Positions 27,219 to 35,350 of a stretch of 64,000 nt of DNA are shown here, one piece after another (position 1 is the stretch's first letter; every line of letters begins with the position of its first letter). The stretch comes from a bacterium (GTDB taxonomy: Bacteria > Patescibacteria > ABY1 > JACQRZ01), in contig JAUYIE010000020.1 in assembly GCA_030688365.1 (NCBI GenBank), positions 1 through 64,000 on the forward strand. The letters run 5' to 3'. The notes beneath the pieces are model-generated. The model was not told the origin of the DNA. It worked only from the letters and a program-made list of their open reading frames with translations, and made no database searches. A program made the position numbers and the translations under genes.

Positions 27219-27250
27219 AATAAAAATAAGGATTCGTGTTTAGAATCCTC
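27219..27250 (-). terminator. terminator of the second TPR gene
   Basis: Read leftward: AGGATTC/GAATCCT stem with a seven-base loop, then TATTTTTATTT. The stem overlaps the stop codon. Confidence 0.7.
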
Positions 27251-27728
27251 ACTCTCTTTGTGTTATGTGAGTAGATAAATCTATCTCTGTGGTTGTTTTA
27301 GTATTCATTGGCGCTAAGTTCAACCATTTGAGCACCGCAAGTGATCGCGGATTCATTTGGTAAGCCTTTTCTGCGCAGTCTGTGGCACGAACAACCATAC
27401 CAAGCTCCCAATAAATGTTTGCACAAACAAGAAATGCATCAGCGTTATCCGGATAGTTTTTAATGTATTCCGTCATCCATGATAGGGCATCATTGAAAGA
27501 TTCTATCTGTTCATAGGATATAGCTAACCTATAAAGAGCGATTTCGTGTGTCGGATTACAGTCTAGTATTTGTTTATAACACTTTATTGCTTCTTGAAAT
27601 CCTTTTATAAACTCTGTGGATCCTTTTTTGTATTCATAAGCCTTTAAAGTAGCTTGATATGCCACATTCACGAGTTCTTCCTCATCTACATAAATTGTAA
27701 AGAACCATTCCTTGATACTTTCGTACAT
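27249..27728 (-). CDS. TPR-repeat protein (159 aa)
   Basis: Starts at 27728 (MYESIKEWFF), fixed by GAGGAGGT upstream. It contains about three tetratricopeptide repeats: AIKCYKQILDCNPTHEIALYRLAISYEQ, ALSWMTEYIKNYPDNADAFLVCANIYWE and ATDCAEKAYQMNPRSLAVLKWL. There is no signal peptide. TPR proteins mediate protein contacts; the partner is unknown. A promoter (TTGGCT, 18 bp, TATACT) lies at 27766-27795. Confidence 0.75.
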   Translation of the reverse strand: MYESIKEWFFTIYVDEEELVNVAYQATLKAYEYKKGSTEFIKGFQEAIKCYKQILDCNPTHEIALYRLAISYEQIESFNDALSWMTEYIKNYPDNADAFLVCANIYWELGMVVRATDCAEKAYQMNPRSLAVLKWLNLAPMNTKTTTEIDLSTHITQRE

Positions 27729-27765
27729 TTTGTACCTCCTCGACTTGTAATATAGATATATAATC

Positions 27766-27795
27766 AGTATACGCCACAAAAGAGAGGACAGCCAA
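27766..27795 (-). promoter_or_regulatory. promoter of the second TPR gene
   Basis: Read leftward: TTGGCT (27790-27795), 18 bp, TATACT (27766-27771). parS site 5 begins four bases upstream of the -35 box. Confidence 0.6.
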
Positions 27796-27799
27796 AAAA

Positions 27800-27815
27800 T
27801 GTTCCACGTGGAACA
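27800..27815. promoter_or_regulatory. parS: parS site 5
   Basis: Perfect TGTTCCACGTGGAACA, next to the -35 box of the second TPR gene. Confidence 0.85.
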
Positions 27816-27842
27816 TTTTGGACACAGTTCAGCCACAAATAA

Positions 27843-27858
27843 TGTTCCACGTGGAACA
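27843..27858. promoter_or_regulatory. parS: parS site 6
   Basis: Perfect TGTTCCACGTGGAACA, 43 bases from site 5 start to start. Confidence 0.85.
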
Positions 27859-27877
27859 TTCTGTGAATAAATTTCCA

Positions 27878-27910
27878 AAAAAATAAGCATTTTTAATAAA
27901 ATGCCTATAT
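27878..27910 (-). terminator. terminator of the first TPR gene
   Basis: Read leftward: an AGGCATTTT/AAAAATGCTT stem followed by seven T. It separates the two TPR transcripts. Confidence 0.65.
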
Positions 27911-27942
27911 TTCTGATTGATTTTCCTAAAAACATTATTAAT

Positions 27943-27958
27943 TGTTCCACGTGGAACA
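27943..27958. promoter_or_regulatory. parS: parS site 7
   Basis: Perfect TGTTCCACGTGGAACA, directly behind the stop codon of the first TPR gene. Confidence 0.85.
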
Positions 27959-27959
27959 A

Positions 27960-28514
27960 TTAATTCGGGCAAAATGTTTCTAAAAGTCTTGCCGCTAAAT
28001 TCCCATCAATTCTTTTTGCTATATTAAGTGTTTTTTGCACCAATAAAGAGTCTTCATACTGCTGAAAGCTTTCATTTTGCATTAGTTTTGAATAGCAGTC
28101 AGCAATTAAAATTAATGCTGGTACTGATTTCGCATTGATAGAAATAGCATGAATCAGATCCAAGATGGCTTTAGAATAATCAGCTCGTGAATGGAACACA
28201 ACTGCTCGTAATATGTATCCCTTCTCGCTGTTGGGATAGGCAAGGATATACTGGCTTAGATCAGAAATAGCTAAATTTACATCTCCAATTGTTAGAAATG
28301 CCGTTGCCCTAAGACAAAGTGCTCTTGGATTATTTGGTTCATCCTCTAAAACTGAACTTACAAAATAAATCGCTTTTTTCATCTGATAAGCATATTCTAT
28401 ATCAATATTTTGTTCTGACCTAGGCAGGTTACATGCTTTTTTTATCGCTCTATTTGCGAGTTTACACGAAATTTTATTTTTTATGTTAAAGAACCATCTT
28501 CTAAGTTTTTTCAT
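27960..28514 (-). CDS. TPR-repeat protein (184 aa)
   Basis: After a basic start (MKKLRRWFFNIKNKI) the protein holds about three TPR units: AIYFVSSVLEDEPNNPRALCLRATAFL, AISDLSQYILAYPNSEKGYILRAVVFH and AILDLIHAISINAKSVPALILIADCY. AAAGGAGAT precedes the ATG. It resembles the neighbour at 27249-27728 and lies within the parS cluster; no signal peptide. Confidence 0.75.
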   Translation of the reverse strand: MKKLRRWFFNIKNKISCKLANRAIKKACNLPRSEQNIDIEYAYQMKKAIYFVSSVLEDEPNNPRALCLRATAFLTIGDVNLAISDLSQYILAYPNSEKGYILRAVVFHSRADYSKAILDLIHAISINAKSVPALILIADCYSKLMQNESFQQYEDSLLVQKTLNIAKRIDGNLAARLLETFCPN

Positions 28515-28547
28515 TATTGCATCTCCTTTTTGAAATAATATATTTCC

Positions 28548-28576
28548 ATCCTAGCATAAAAATCATTTCTTGTAAA
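28548..28576 (-). promoter_or_regulatory. promoter of the first TPR gene
   Basis: Read leftward: TTTACA (28571-28576), 17 bp, TAGGAT (28548-28553). parS site 8 begins one base upstream of the -35 box. Confidence 0.6.
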
Positions 28577-28577
28577 T

Positions 28578-28593
28578 TGTTCCACGTGGAACA
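28578..28593. promoter_or_regulatory. parS: parS site 8
   Basis: Perfect TGTTCCACGTGGAACA, adjacent to the promoter of the first TPR gene and the last of the eight. Confidence 0.85.
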
Positions 28594-28735
28594 ATATGCG
28601 TCGCACAATATTTTGGTAAAGACCACATTGACACGCATTAGATAAAGGGCGGAGTTGAAATCTATGAAAAGAGTGCAAGAGTCATGTCTCTTGTGCTATA
28701 CTATCTATAAGGATTTCAAATCTATTTTATTATAT

Positions 28736-29293
28736 ATGTTGGGAAAAGCACCGGCGGGGGGTACCTCCTTGATTGATCCGCGAACCGTTGTGGCTCGTCT
28801 GGATATTCATGATGGCGATATTGTGGCTGATCTTGGGTGTGGGGGAGGAGGGCATTTCATCAATTCTTTATCAACAGCCGTGGGAGCAAAAGGCAAGGTT
28901 TTTGCTTTAGATATACAGAAAAATGTTTTAAAAGTAGTAGAAGCAAAGATGAAATTGTTTAATCTTTCAAATGTTACAACAGTATGGTCTGACCTTGAAA
29001 GAGATGGATCAGCAGGAATTATTTCGGGATCATGCACTATTGCACTTTTATTAAATGTTTTGTTTCAAAACTCCCGATATGAAAAGATTGTACAAGAGTC
29101 ATTGCGTATGATAATGTCGGGTGGTCGATTGGTGGTTATTGATTGGAAACCGAGCGGATCGCCGTTTGGCCCTCCGTCTGATCGTCGTATTTCTCCACAA
29201 AAAGTCAAGGAAATTGCGCAATCCCTTGGTATTACTCTTTTGGAAGAGTTTGAAGCGGGACCGTATCACTATGCGCTTGTATTCAAGAAATAA
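28736..29293 (+). CDS. class I SAM-dependent methyltransferase
   Basis: The protein has the Rossmann methyltransferase motif I VADLGCGGGGHF, motif II VFALDIQKN, and a later GGRLVVIDWKP. The substrate is unknown. The likely start is the ATG at 28736 (MLGKAPAGGTSLIDP), from which about 185 residues follow in a normal domain. An in-frame ATG at 28664 behind GGAG is an alternative. Its stop overlaps the next start (TAATG). Confidence 0.8.
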   Translation: MLGKAPAGGTSLIDPRTVVARLDIHDGDIVADLGCGGGGHFINSLSTAVGAKGKVFALDIQKNVLKVVEAKMKLFNLSNVTTVWSDLERDGSAGIISGSCTIALLLNVLFQNSRYEKIVQESLRMIMSGGRLVVIDWKPSGSPFGPPSDRRISPQKVKEIAQSLGITLLEEFEAGPYHYALVFKK

Positions 29294-29718
29294 TGAATAA
29301 CCTTATGATTGCACCTCATTTGTACGATTTTCACTATTGGTTTAGTTCTCATCCAGGTCCGTTGAGTGTGAGGGGGATATTAATATTGTCGTTTATTTTG
29401 TTTACCGTGATTGTGATTGATATTGTTAGTCGTATTATTGGTAAAAAGAAGCGCAAAGTATGGGATTCGTTGACAAAAAACGTTGTTGGTCGCTTACACA
29501 ACTGTTTTGTAACGATGATTGTATTTGGTATAATTGTGGTCTTTTTTGAATATGAAGGAGTTCCGGTTTTGGGTGCCCGCTATTTTGCACTTATTTGGAC
29601 AATAGTATTATTAGTCTGGTTGATTGCTATTGGGCATGAAACATACGTTAAAAATAAGGCATTGAGGAAGGAAGCTCAAAAAAAAGGTGAATTTACAAAG
29701 TATTTAAAAAATAAGTAG
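29293..29718 (+). CDS. membrane protein (141 aa)
   Basis: Three hydrophobic helices (about residues 27-46, 72-86 and 97-118) flank a basic loop (IGKKKRKVWDSLTKN), and the end is basic and polar (KALRKEAQKKGEF). I do not recognise a family. It is coupled to the methyltransferase by TAATG and overlaps the region where yraN must begin. Confidence 0.6.
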   Translation: MNNLMIAPHLYDFHYWFSSHPGPLSVRGILILSFILFTVIVIDIVSRIIGKKKRKVWDSLTKNVVGRLHNCFVTMIVFGIIVVFFEYEGVPVLGARYFALIWTIVLLVWLIAIGHETYVKNKALRKEAQKKGEFTKYLKNK

Positions 29719-29725
29719 TAGAAAT

Positions 29726-30082
29726 CTGCAAAAAAGAGCGTTTGGTAATTTTGGAGAACAACTTGCCTGTGATTTTATCCAAAAAAAGGGTTACGAGATT
29801 TTGTCTCGTAATTTTTTTGTAAAAGGTGGTGAAATTGATATTATTGCACGACAAGGTAATGATCTGGTTGTAATTGAGGTAAAAACGCGTGCAAGTTTGG
29901 TATATGGTTTTGGTGAGGAAGCTGTGGATGCCCGGAAACTGCATCGGATGCGCTATGCGCTAACTCAATATCATGTTCTTTTTAAAATTCGTTATGTTCG
30001 GTTTGATATTATTTCGATAGAGATTGACAGGATGCGAATGACTTCAAAGATCAGACATATAAAAGATATCCAGACTTCGTAA
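29726..30082 (+). CDS. yraN: YraN/UPF0102 family endonuclease-like protein
   Basis: The family's N-terminal part (FGNFGEQLACDFIQKKGYEILSRNFFVK) is in one frame with the catalytic part (GGEIDIIARQGNDLVVIEVKTR, the PD-(D/E)xK-like core). The frame is open from 29708, but no ATG, GTG or TTG lies before the conserved region. Candidates are CTG at 29726 or ATA at 29711. A TTG at 29801 would remove the conserved start. Function is unknown; a nuclease fold is inferred. Confidence 0.7.
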   Translation: MQKRAFGNFGEQLACDFIQKKGYEILSRNFFVKGGEIDIIARQGNDLVVIEVKTRASLVYGFGEEAVDARKLHRMRYALTQYHVLFKIRYVRFDIISIEIDRMRMTSKIRHIKDIQTS

Positions 30083-30122
30083 CACACCATAAAGATAATG
30101 GCGTGTGTGAAAAATTGTTGTG

Positions 30123-30131
30123 TGGTATAAT
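30123..30131 (+). promoter_or_regulatory. extended -10 promoter of the surface-protein operon
   Basis: TGGTATAAT is a perfect extended -10 element without a good -35. It lies about 50 bases before the start at 30183. Confidence 0.55.
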
Positions 30132-30182
30132 ACTTATGAACACGATTATGTGAGTGTTCTGTGGAATATTTTTATTTTGATT

Positions 30183-31118
30183 ATGAAAAAATTTGTTTTT
30201 TTGTTTGCCGTGCTGTTGTTGATGCCATTTATTTTGGTTATTCCATCACGTGTAGAGGCGCTGGAAATGTCACCAATTTTTTTTGATCTTACTGCACATC
30301 CTGGAGATTCTTTTTCTCAATCCATTAATTTGACAAATGACACGAGCGAGGTCATGACTCTTAATTCTCATATTGGGATAATCAAAACTGCTTCAGCTGA
30401 CGGTACGACATCACAATTACTTCCAAAACCCACAGATGAAAATACTATTGCTGACTGGATTACGGTTACTACACCAAAGGTTACACTTCAACCGGGAGAA
30501 AAAAAGAAGGTATTATATTCGCTCACAGTTCCTTTGGATGCAACCGCGGGGGGGCACTATGCATGGATCTCGTATACAGAGACACCAACATTATCTTCAG
30601 GATCGCGGGTTGCCGTTTCTAGTGGTATCGCAACGCAGATATTATTAAAAGTACAAGGTGAGGTCAAAGAATCACTCTCACTACAAAGTTTTCAGACAAA
30701 AACAGGTATTGCTAGTTTTGAAAAATTACCCATTACGTTTATAACACACATATTCAACGAAGGCACGACACATCAACGTCCGAGTGGAATTGTTGAAATC
30801 AAAAATTTTGGAGGTAAAACTATCGCTACGTTACCTTTTAACAATGATTCGGAAGGTGGAAATATTTTACCAAAGTCTGGGAGGTCATATGAGACGATAT
30901 GGGACAGGGGATTTGCATTTGGAAAATATTCTGCAGTACTTGATGCCACATATGATGGCGAACAACATCTAAAAGGTTCGGTAACGATATGGGTGTTGCC
31001 AAAAGCGTTGATCATAATATGGACACTTCTTTTAATTATTATTACAATGCTTATTGTAAAGGTGGTTGCGCGTATGTTTGATAAAACTCGTACAAAACCA
31101 CTAAAGAAAAAGATATGA
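30183..31118 (+). CDS. secreted Ig-like protein with C-terminal membrane anchor (311 aa)
   Basis: A signal peptide (MKKFVFLFAVLLLMPFILVI, then cleavage near RVEA) leads to two beta-rich domains (about residues 30-140 and 150-265) similar in layout to DUF916-like surface proteins, with QPGEKKKVLYSLTVP as a family-like motif. A C-terminal membrane helix and basic tail (residues 280-311) anchor it. The start was placed at the signal peptide. It overlaps the next gene by four bases, so the two are made together. Confidence 0.7.
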   Translation: MKKFVFLFAVLLLMPFILVIPSRVEALEMSPIFFDLTAHPGDSFSQSINLTNDTSEVMTLNSHIGIIKTASADGTTSQLLPKPTDENTIADWITVTTPKVTLQPGEKKKVLYSLTVPLDATAGGHYAWISYTETPTLSSGSRVAVSSGIATQILLKVQGEVKESLSLQSFQTKTGIASFEKLPITFITHIFNEGTTHQRPSGIVEIKNFGGKTIATLPFNNDSEGGNILPKSGRSYETIWDRGFAFGKYSAVLDATYDGEQHLKGSVTIWVLPKALIIIWTLLLIIITMLIVKVVARMFDKTRTKPLKKKI

Positions 31119-33934
31119 CATTAAGACACTCAATCGTATCGCGTTATTTTGTTGGTGCTGTATTGGTATTGTTGGTGCTGTTTGTCTCACCTCATTTATT
31201 ATTTGCATCATCACTGACATCAATGAGTGATACTTTGAGTACACAGAAGGCAAGTACTGTTGCTAATCATAGAGTAGCTTTTACAAGCCCAAGCGGTGTA
31301 TCGTCGGGAACCATTACCGTTGACTTTAGTAATGCGGTGAGCTCAACAGGTAGTGTGGATTTTACTGATATTGACTTATCATACGGCACGCTTGGCACAG
31401 AAACAGAAGCAACGTTGGCGACATCAGCAGCAGCTGCCACATGGGGTGCTTCATTGAGTTCAAGTATTTTAACTTTGACATATCCGACATCCGGCGGGAC
31501 AGCAATCGCATCTGGCGATAAGGTGGTTATTGAAGTTGGTACAAACGCTAGCGGTGGTGTTAATCAAATGACAAACACCACAGCAGGAAGTAGTAAGGTA
31601 CTCACTATCACAACAGCTTCAGATAGCGGGAAGTTGGCGATCGCAATAGTAGATGCAAGTTCAGTCACAGTGACAAACAATATTGATGTTCCTAGCGCAC
31701 CATCTTCTTTAAGTGAAGCAACAGGCGCTTCAAGTGTGACATTGACATGGACAGACAATTCCTCAAATGAAACATTATTTCTTATTGAACGAAGTATCAC
31801 TGGCGGTTCTTTCAGTCAAATAGGATCAGTAGCAACAGGATCAACCACTTATACTGATAGTACAGTGAGAGGGAATACACGATATTCGTATCGTGTACGT
31901 GCTACAAACGGCGTGGATAATTCAACATATAGTGATACTGTCAATGTTACACTCTTAGGTGGAACAACAGCTTCATTGAGTGCACCGACAACGACAACCT
32001 CTACGACTACTCCAACAACAACACCAGATGGTAGTACAAGTACATCAGACAGCACAAGTACAAACAACACACAAAGTACCACTGATACAAACACTGCAAG
32101 CGGTGCCACATCACAAACTACTGATACAATTATTCGACCTCGTCCGAGCGATGAAGTTCCGTTTGATGCAACACCGAGCGCACCTGGTGTCGGTGGGTCA
32201 GGTAGTACAACAAGTAGTGGTTCAACTACTACCGGCGGAGAATCCACAGGTGGCAGTACTACTTCTGGTGGCGGTACAACTGGTTCGAGTGTTGTTGGCG
32301 GAGAATCCACAGGTGGCAGTACTACTTCTGGTGGCGGATCACTCAGTGGTGGTGCCATTGGCGGGGGTGGCGGGGGAATTGTTACCGGCGGTATTTCAAC
32401 TGGTGGAGTTGTAGGTGGTAGTGGTTCTGGAAGTGGTGAAGTAGGTATGGCAGCAGGATATTCTGCAGATCTTTTTACAACTGCCGGTATTTCTCAAACA
32501 AACACATTTATTACTAATCCATTGGTGTGGAATGTGATGATGACATCAGGTGGATCTACACCATATAGTAGCGGAACGTTTTGTACAAAAACGACAACCA
32601 ATTTTGTACCTTGTATTCCTACAGATGCATTTCCTGGTCCTGTATATCAAACGAGTATAAATATGGCAGGCGCACTATATCCACTGTCATTTGATGAAGA
32701 TAAGCAATGTTATACCGGTACAGTAGCAGTTCCCAGCGGGCTTGGTTCATATGTTATGTCTCTTCGCACTACATACGAAGATGGTACAACGTCAGTTGTG
32801 GATTCAAAACTAGCGGTTCAGAATTCATGTGCTGATTTTGTACTTGCCGCGATGGAACCAAATCCTTTTGTGATCCCAGGACTTCCTGAAGAAGTGCAAC
32901 AAAAAGTATCGGTCCAAATTCAATCATTTAATAATCAAACTGAAAACATTGTTGAAAAAGGAGAAACGACACTGCAAGTTGCATCTGTGGTGGTTGCAAC
33001 AAGTATCCTCGTTCTGGCTCCTTCAATGGTGGGAAATCTTCCAAATGCATATCATTTTGTATATCAAAATATAACATCGATTTTTTCTTTGTTTGGTTAT
33101 AAAAAGAAACGACGAAAAAAGTGGGGTGTTGTCTATGGTGCGTTTAGTAAGGAACCGGAAAGTTTAGCGATTGTACGATTATATAATGCGGTTACAAAGA
33201 AACTTCTTGAAACGCAAGTTACAGATAAAACCGGAAGGTTTAGCTTTATCACTCAAGCAGGAAAATATATTGTTAAAGTAAGTAAAGCTCCCTTTGTTTT
33301 TCCATCCAATATAATTAAAGGGAATGCAGATGGTTCATATGGAAATATCTATCGTGGTGGCGAGATCTATTTAGCAAGCGATAGTGATGAGATTTCTATA
33401 AGCATTCCAATTGATCCTAAACAAAGAACTTCAATCAAAGAAGGATCATTTTTTGGGGCAGTACTTGATTTATTGGAAAAATATGGTCCGTATTTTGCGC
33501 TTGTTAGTTTCTTGGTTAGTGTTTCTTTAATAATATACGCACCAAGTCCGCTCAATATTACGATTTTTATTCTGAACGTGTTAGTAGTCTTATTACAGTT
33601 CTTGGTTGTACCGCGTATTCGTAAATCGTGGGGGATAGTATTTGATGATAGTACCAACAAACCATTATCGTTGGCGACTATATCGTTATTTGATGCAAAA
33701 TCCAATAAGTTGGTTCGATCACGTTTGAGTGATGTACATGGAAGATTTAATTTTCTTGTACCGGCAGGGGATTATAAGATTATTGCTTCGCGGTCAAATT
33801 ATGATTTTCCTTCAAAACCTAATAAGAAAGCATCTACATATCGCCATCTGTATTTTGGTGAAAAACTTCATATTAAAAAGAATAATGGTGTGATTAGGGT
33901 CAACATTCCTATGCACAGACGACCTCTTGCGTAG
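31115..33934 (+). CDS. large surface protein with fibronectin III and two intracellular-like beta domains (939 aa)
   Basis: A signal peptide (residues 1-32) is followed by a beta domain, a fibronectin type III domain (about 193-282), a Thr/Ser- then Gly/Ser-rich linker (about 283-455), and a disulphide-type domain (about 460-590). A membrane segment near 625-655 ends in basic KKKRRKK. Two similar regulatory-like beta domains follow (about 670-770 and 845-935), separated by a two-helix membrane segment. The linker holds a 41-base direct repeat. It is the partner of the gene at 30183. Confidence 0.7.
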   Translation: MTLRHSIVSRYFVGAVLVLLVLFVSPHLLFASSLTSMSDTLSTQKASTVANHRVAFTSPSGVSSGTITVDFSNAVSSTGSVDFTDIDLSYGTLGTETEATLATSAAAATWGASLSSSILTLTYPTSGGTAIASGDKVVIEVGTNASGGVNQMTNTTAGSSKVLTITTASDSGKLAIAIVDASSVTVTNNIDVPSAPSSLSEATGASSVTLTWTDNSSNETLFLIERSITGGSFSQIGSVATGSTTYTDSTVRGNTRYSYRVRATNGVDNSTYSDTVNVTLLGGTTASLSAPTTTTSTTTPTTTPDGSTSTSDSTSTNNTQSTTDTNTASGATSQTTDTIIRPRPSDEVPFDATPSAPGVGGSGSTTSSGSTTTGGESTGGSTTSGGGTTGSSVVGGESTGGSTTSGGGSLSGGAIGGGGGGIVTGGISTGGVVGGSGSGSGEVGMAAGYSADLFTTAGISQTNTFITNPLVWNVMMTSGGSTPYSSGTFCTKTTTNFVPCIPTDAFPGPVYQTSINMAGALYPLSFDEDKQCYTGTVAVPSGLGSYVMSLRTTYEDGTTSVVDSKLAVQNSCADFVLAAMEPNPFVIPGLPEEVQQKVSVQIQSFNNQTENIVEKGETTLQVASVVVATSILVLAPSMVGNLPNAYHFVYQNITSIFSLFGYKKKRRKKWGVVYGAFSKEPESLAIVRLYNAVTKKLLETQVTDKTGRFSFITQAGKYIVKVSKAPFVFPSNIIKGNADGSYGNIYRGGEIYLASDSDEISISIPIDPKQRTSIKEGSFFGAVLDLLEKYGPYFALVSFLVSVSLIIYAPSPLNITIFILNVLVVLLQFLVVPRIRKSWGIVFDDSTNKPLSLATISLFDAKSNKLVRSRLSDVHGRFNFLVPAGDYKIIASRSNYDFPSKPNKKASTYRHLYFGEKLHIKKNNGVIRVNIPMHRRPLA
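32234..32337. repeat. 41-base direct repeat in the Gly/Ser linker
   Basis: GGCGGAGAATCCACAGGTGG and its following 21 bases occur at 32234 and again at 32297, 63 bases apart. The copies are identical over about 41 bases, so duplication is recent. Confidence 0.7.
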
Positions 33935-33958
33935 AGAGTTGAATCCACTGTTTTAGAC

Positions 33959-33987
33959 TTGACGAATAAAAGGAGTAGCGGTATACT
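33959..33987 (+). promoter_or_regulatory. promoter upstream of nusA
   Basis: TTGACG (33959-33964), 17 bp, TATACT (33982-33987). It overlaps the first of two perfect inverted repeats and is followed at once by a T-tract hairpin. Confidence 0.55.
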
Positions 33988-33996
33988 CCTTTTATT
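33965..33996. terminator. perfect 13-bp inverted repeat (terminator or operator)
   Basis: AATAAAAGGAGTA and TACTCCTTTTATT are exact complements with a six-base centre. It overlaps the spacer and -10 box of the nusA promoter. Confidence 0.5.
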
Positions 33997-34029
33997 GATA
34001 GTTTATACTCTTAAACTATCTTTTTTTTT
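33997..34029 (+). terminator. intrinsic terminator or attenuator before nusA
   Basis: GATAGTTTA and TAAACTATC form a 9-bp stem with a six-base loop, followed by nine T. It ends the surface operon, but it also lies in the leader of nusA. Confidence 0.8.
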
Positions 34030-34069
34030 GAAGTCAATCGTCTTTTTTAAAGACATTATTATAATCAAT

Positions 34070-35320
34070 ATGAACAATCCAATTGCATCAGCAATCAAGC
34101 AAGTATGTGATGAGAAAAATATCCCTCAAGAGTATGTGATTGAGGCACTTGAATTTGCACTTGCTGCAGCATATCGTAAAGATTTCGGTGAAAAGAATCA
34201 AAATATTAAAGCAGAGTTTGATATTCAGACAGGGGATTCACGTATTTTTGATGTGAAGACAGTTGTTCGGGATTTTTCTCCTGAAGAACTTGAAGATCAA
34301 TTAGCGAAAGTAACGGAACATCGTGTTGAAGACAAAGCTGATAAACAAGACGAAGCAGAAGAGGAAAAACGCTTCAATCCCAAAACAGATATTATGATTT
34401 CTGATGCAAAGATATTGAGAGAGGATTCAGATGTCGGTGAAGTGATTAAAACAGAGTTGCCAGTAAATGAAGAGTATGGCCGTATGGCTGCACAGACAGC
34501 AAAACAAGTGATCATTCAAAAATTACGCGAAGCAGAGAGAGACTTGATTTTTGATGAATTTCAAGACAGACAAGATACCTTAATAATGGCGACAGTTCAA
34601 AGGAAGGAGACCTCTCGTGTATTGCTTGATATTGGACGTGGTACTGCAATCATGCCAAATGAAGAATTGTCTCCTCGCGAGCGTTATATGCCCGGCGACC
34701 GTATCAAGGTATATGTAGTATCGGTTACGAGAGGCACTCGTGGACCGGAGATTATCGTATCTCGCAGTCATGAAAATTTACTTCGAAAAATATTTGAAAC
34801 TGAAATTCCTGAAGTAGAAAGCGGGGCGATTGAAATCAAAGCAGTGGCGCGTGATGTAGGAGAACGTGCAAAAGTTGCGGTGGTGGCTTATCAAGAAAAT
34901 ATTGATCCGATAGGTTCATGTATTGGTCAGCGTGGAAGTCGTATTCAAACTATCATTGCAGAACTTGGAGGTGAAAAAGTAGATATCATACAATATGACG
35001 ATGATGTGTCTATCTTTATTATGAACGCTCTTTCTCCCGCCAAAATCTCGCGAATAGAGCTGGATCAGGAAAACCATCGCGCTCGTGTGTTTGTGAAAGA
35101 GGATCAACTCTCACTGGCTATCGGTAAAGGAGGTCAAAATGTCAGATTGGCTTCACAGTTGACACATTGGAATATTGAAGTAGTATCAGAACAAGAGGGT
35201 GTGGGGCAGGAATCCAAAGATGAAGAAATGGCTGATAATAAGGAAGAAAATAGCGATGAAGATTTGGATACACCCGAGAACCTCGCGGAAATTTTAACTG
35301 GATCAGAAGATGATAAATAA
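34070..35320 (+). CDS. nusA: transcription factor NusA
   Basis: The 416-residue protein has the N-terminal RNA polymerase-binding domain, an S1 domain (about 175-245, GRGTAIMPNEELSPRERYMPGDRIKVYV), and KH domains (IDPIGSCIGQRGSRIQTIIAELGGEKVDII; SLAIGKGGQNVRLASQLTHW). An acidic tail ends the protein; the alpha-proteobacterial-type C-terminal repeats are absent. The start at 34070 begins the conserved N-terminus. It precedes rpsA. Confidence 0.95.
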   Translation: MNNPIASAIKQVCDEKNIPQEYVIEALEFALAAAYRKDFGEKNQNIKAEFDIQTGDSRIFDVKTVVRDFSPEELEDQLAKVTEHRVEDKADKQDEAEEEKRFNPKTDIMISDAKILREDSDVGEVIKTELPVNEEYGRMAAQTAKQVIIQKLREAERDLIFDEFQDRQDTLIMATVQRKETSRVLLDIGRGTAIMPNEELSPRERYMPGDRIKVYVVSVTRGTRGPEIIVSRSHENLLRKIFETEIPEVESGAIEIKAVARDVGERAKVAVVAYQENIDPIGSCIGQRGSRIQTIIAELGGEKVDIIQYDDDVSIFIMNALSPAKISRIELDQENHRARVFVKEDQLSLAIGKGGQNVRLASQLTHWNIEVVSEQEGVGQESKDEEMADNKEENSDEDLDTPENLAEILTGSEDDK

Positions 35321-35350
35321 GATTAATTCATAATTTAATTCATAAGTTGT

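Noticed and set aside
26743..28593. CRISPR array or general repressor operators
   Set aside because: The repeat is a short palindrome with uneven spacing, and matches the ParB site.
26743..28593. Replication origin with DnaA boxes
   Set aside because: I saw no TTATCCACA-type boxes and no dnaA, so only a centromere is claimed.
31849..32358. Leftward frame opposite the Gly/Ser linker
   Set aside because: It is a product of the repetitive sequence of the surface gene on the other strand.
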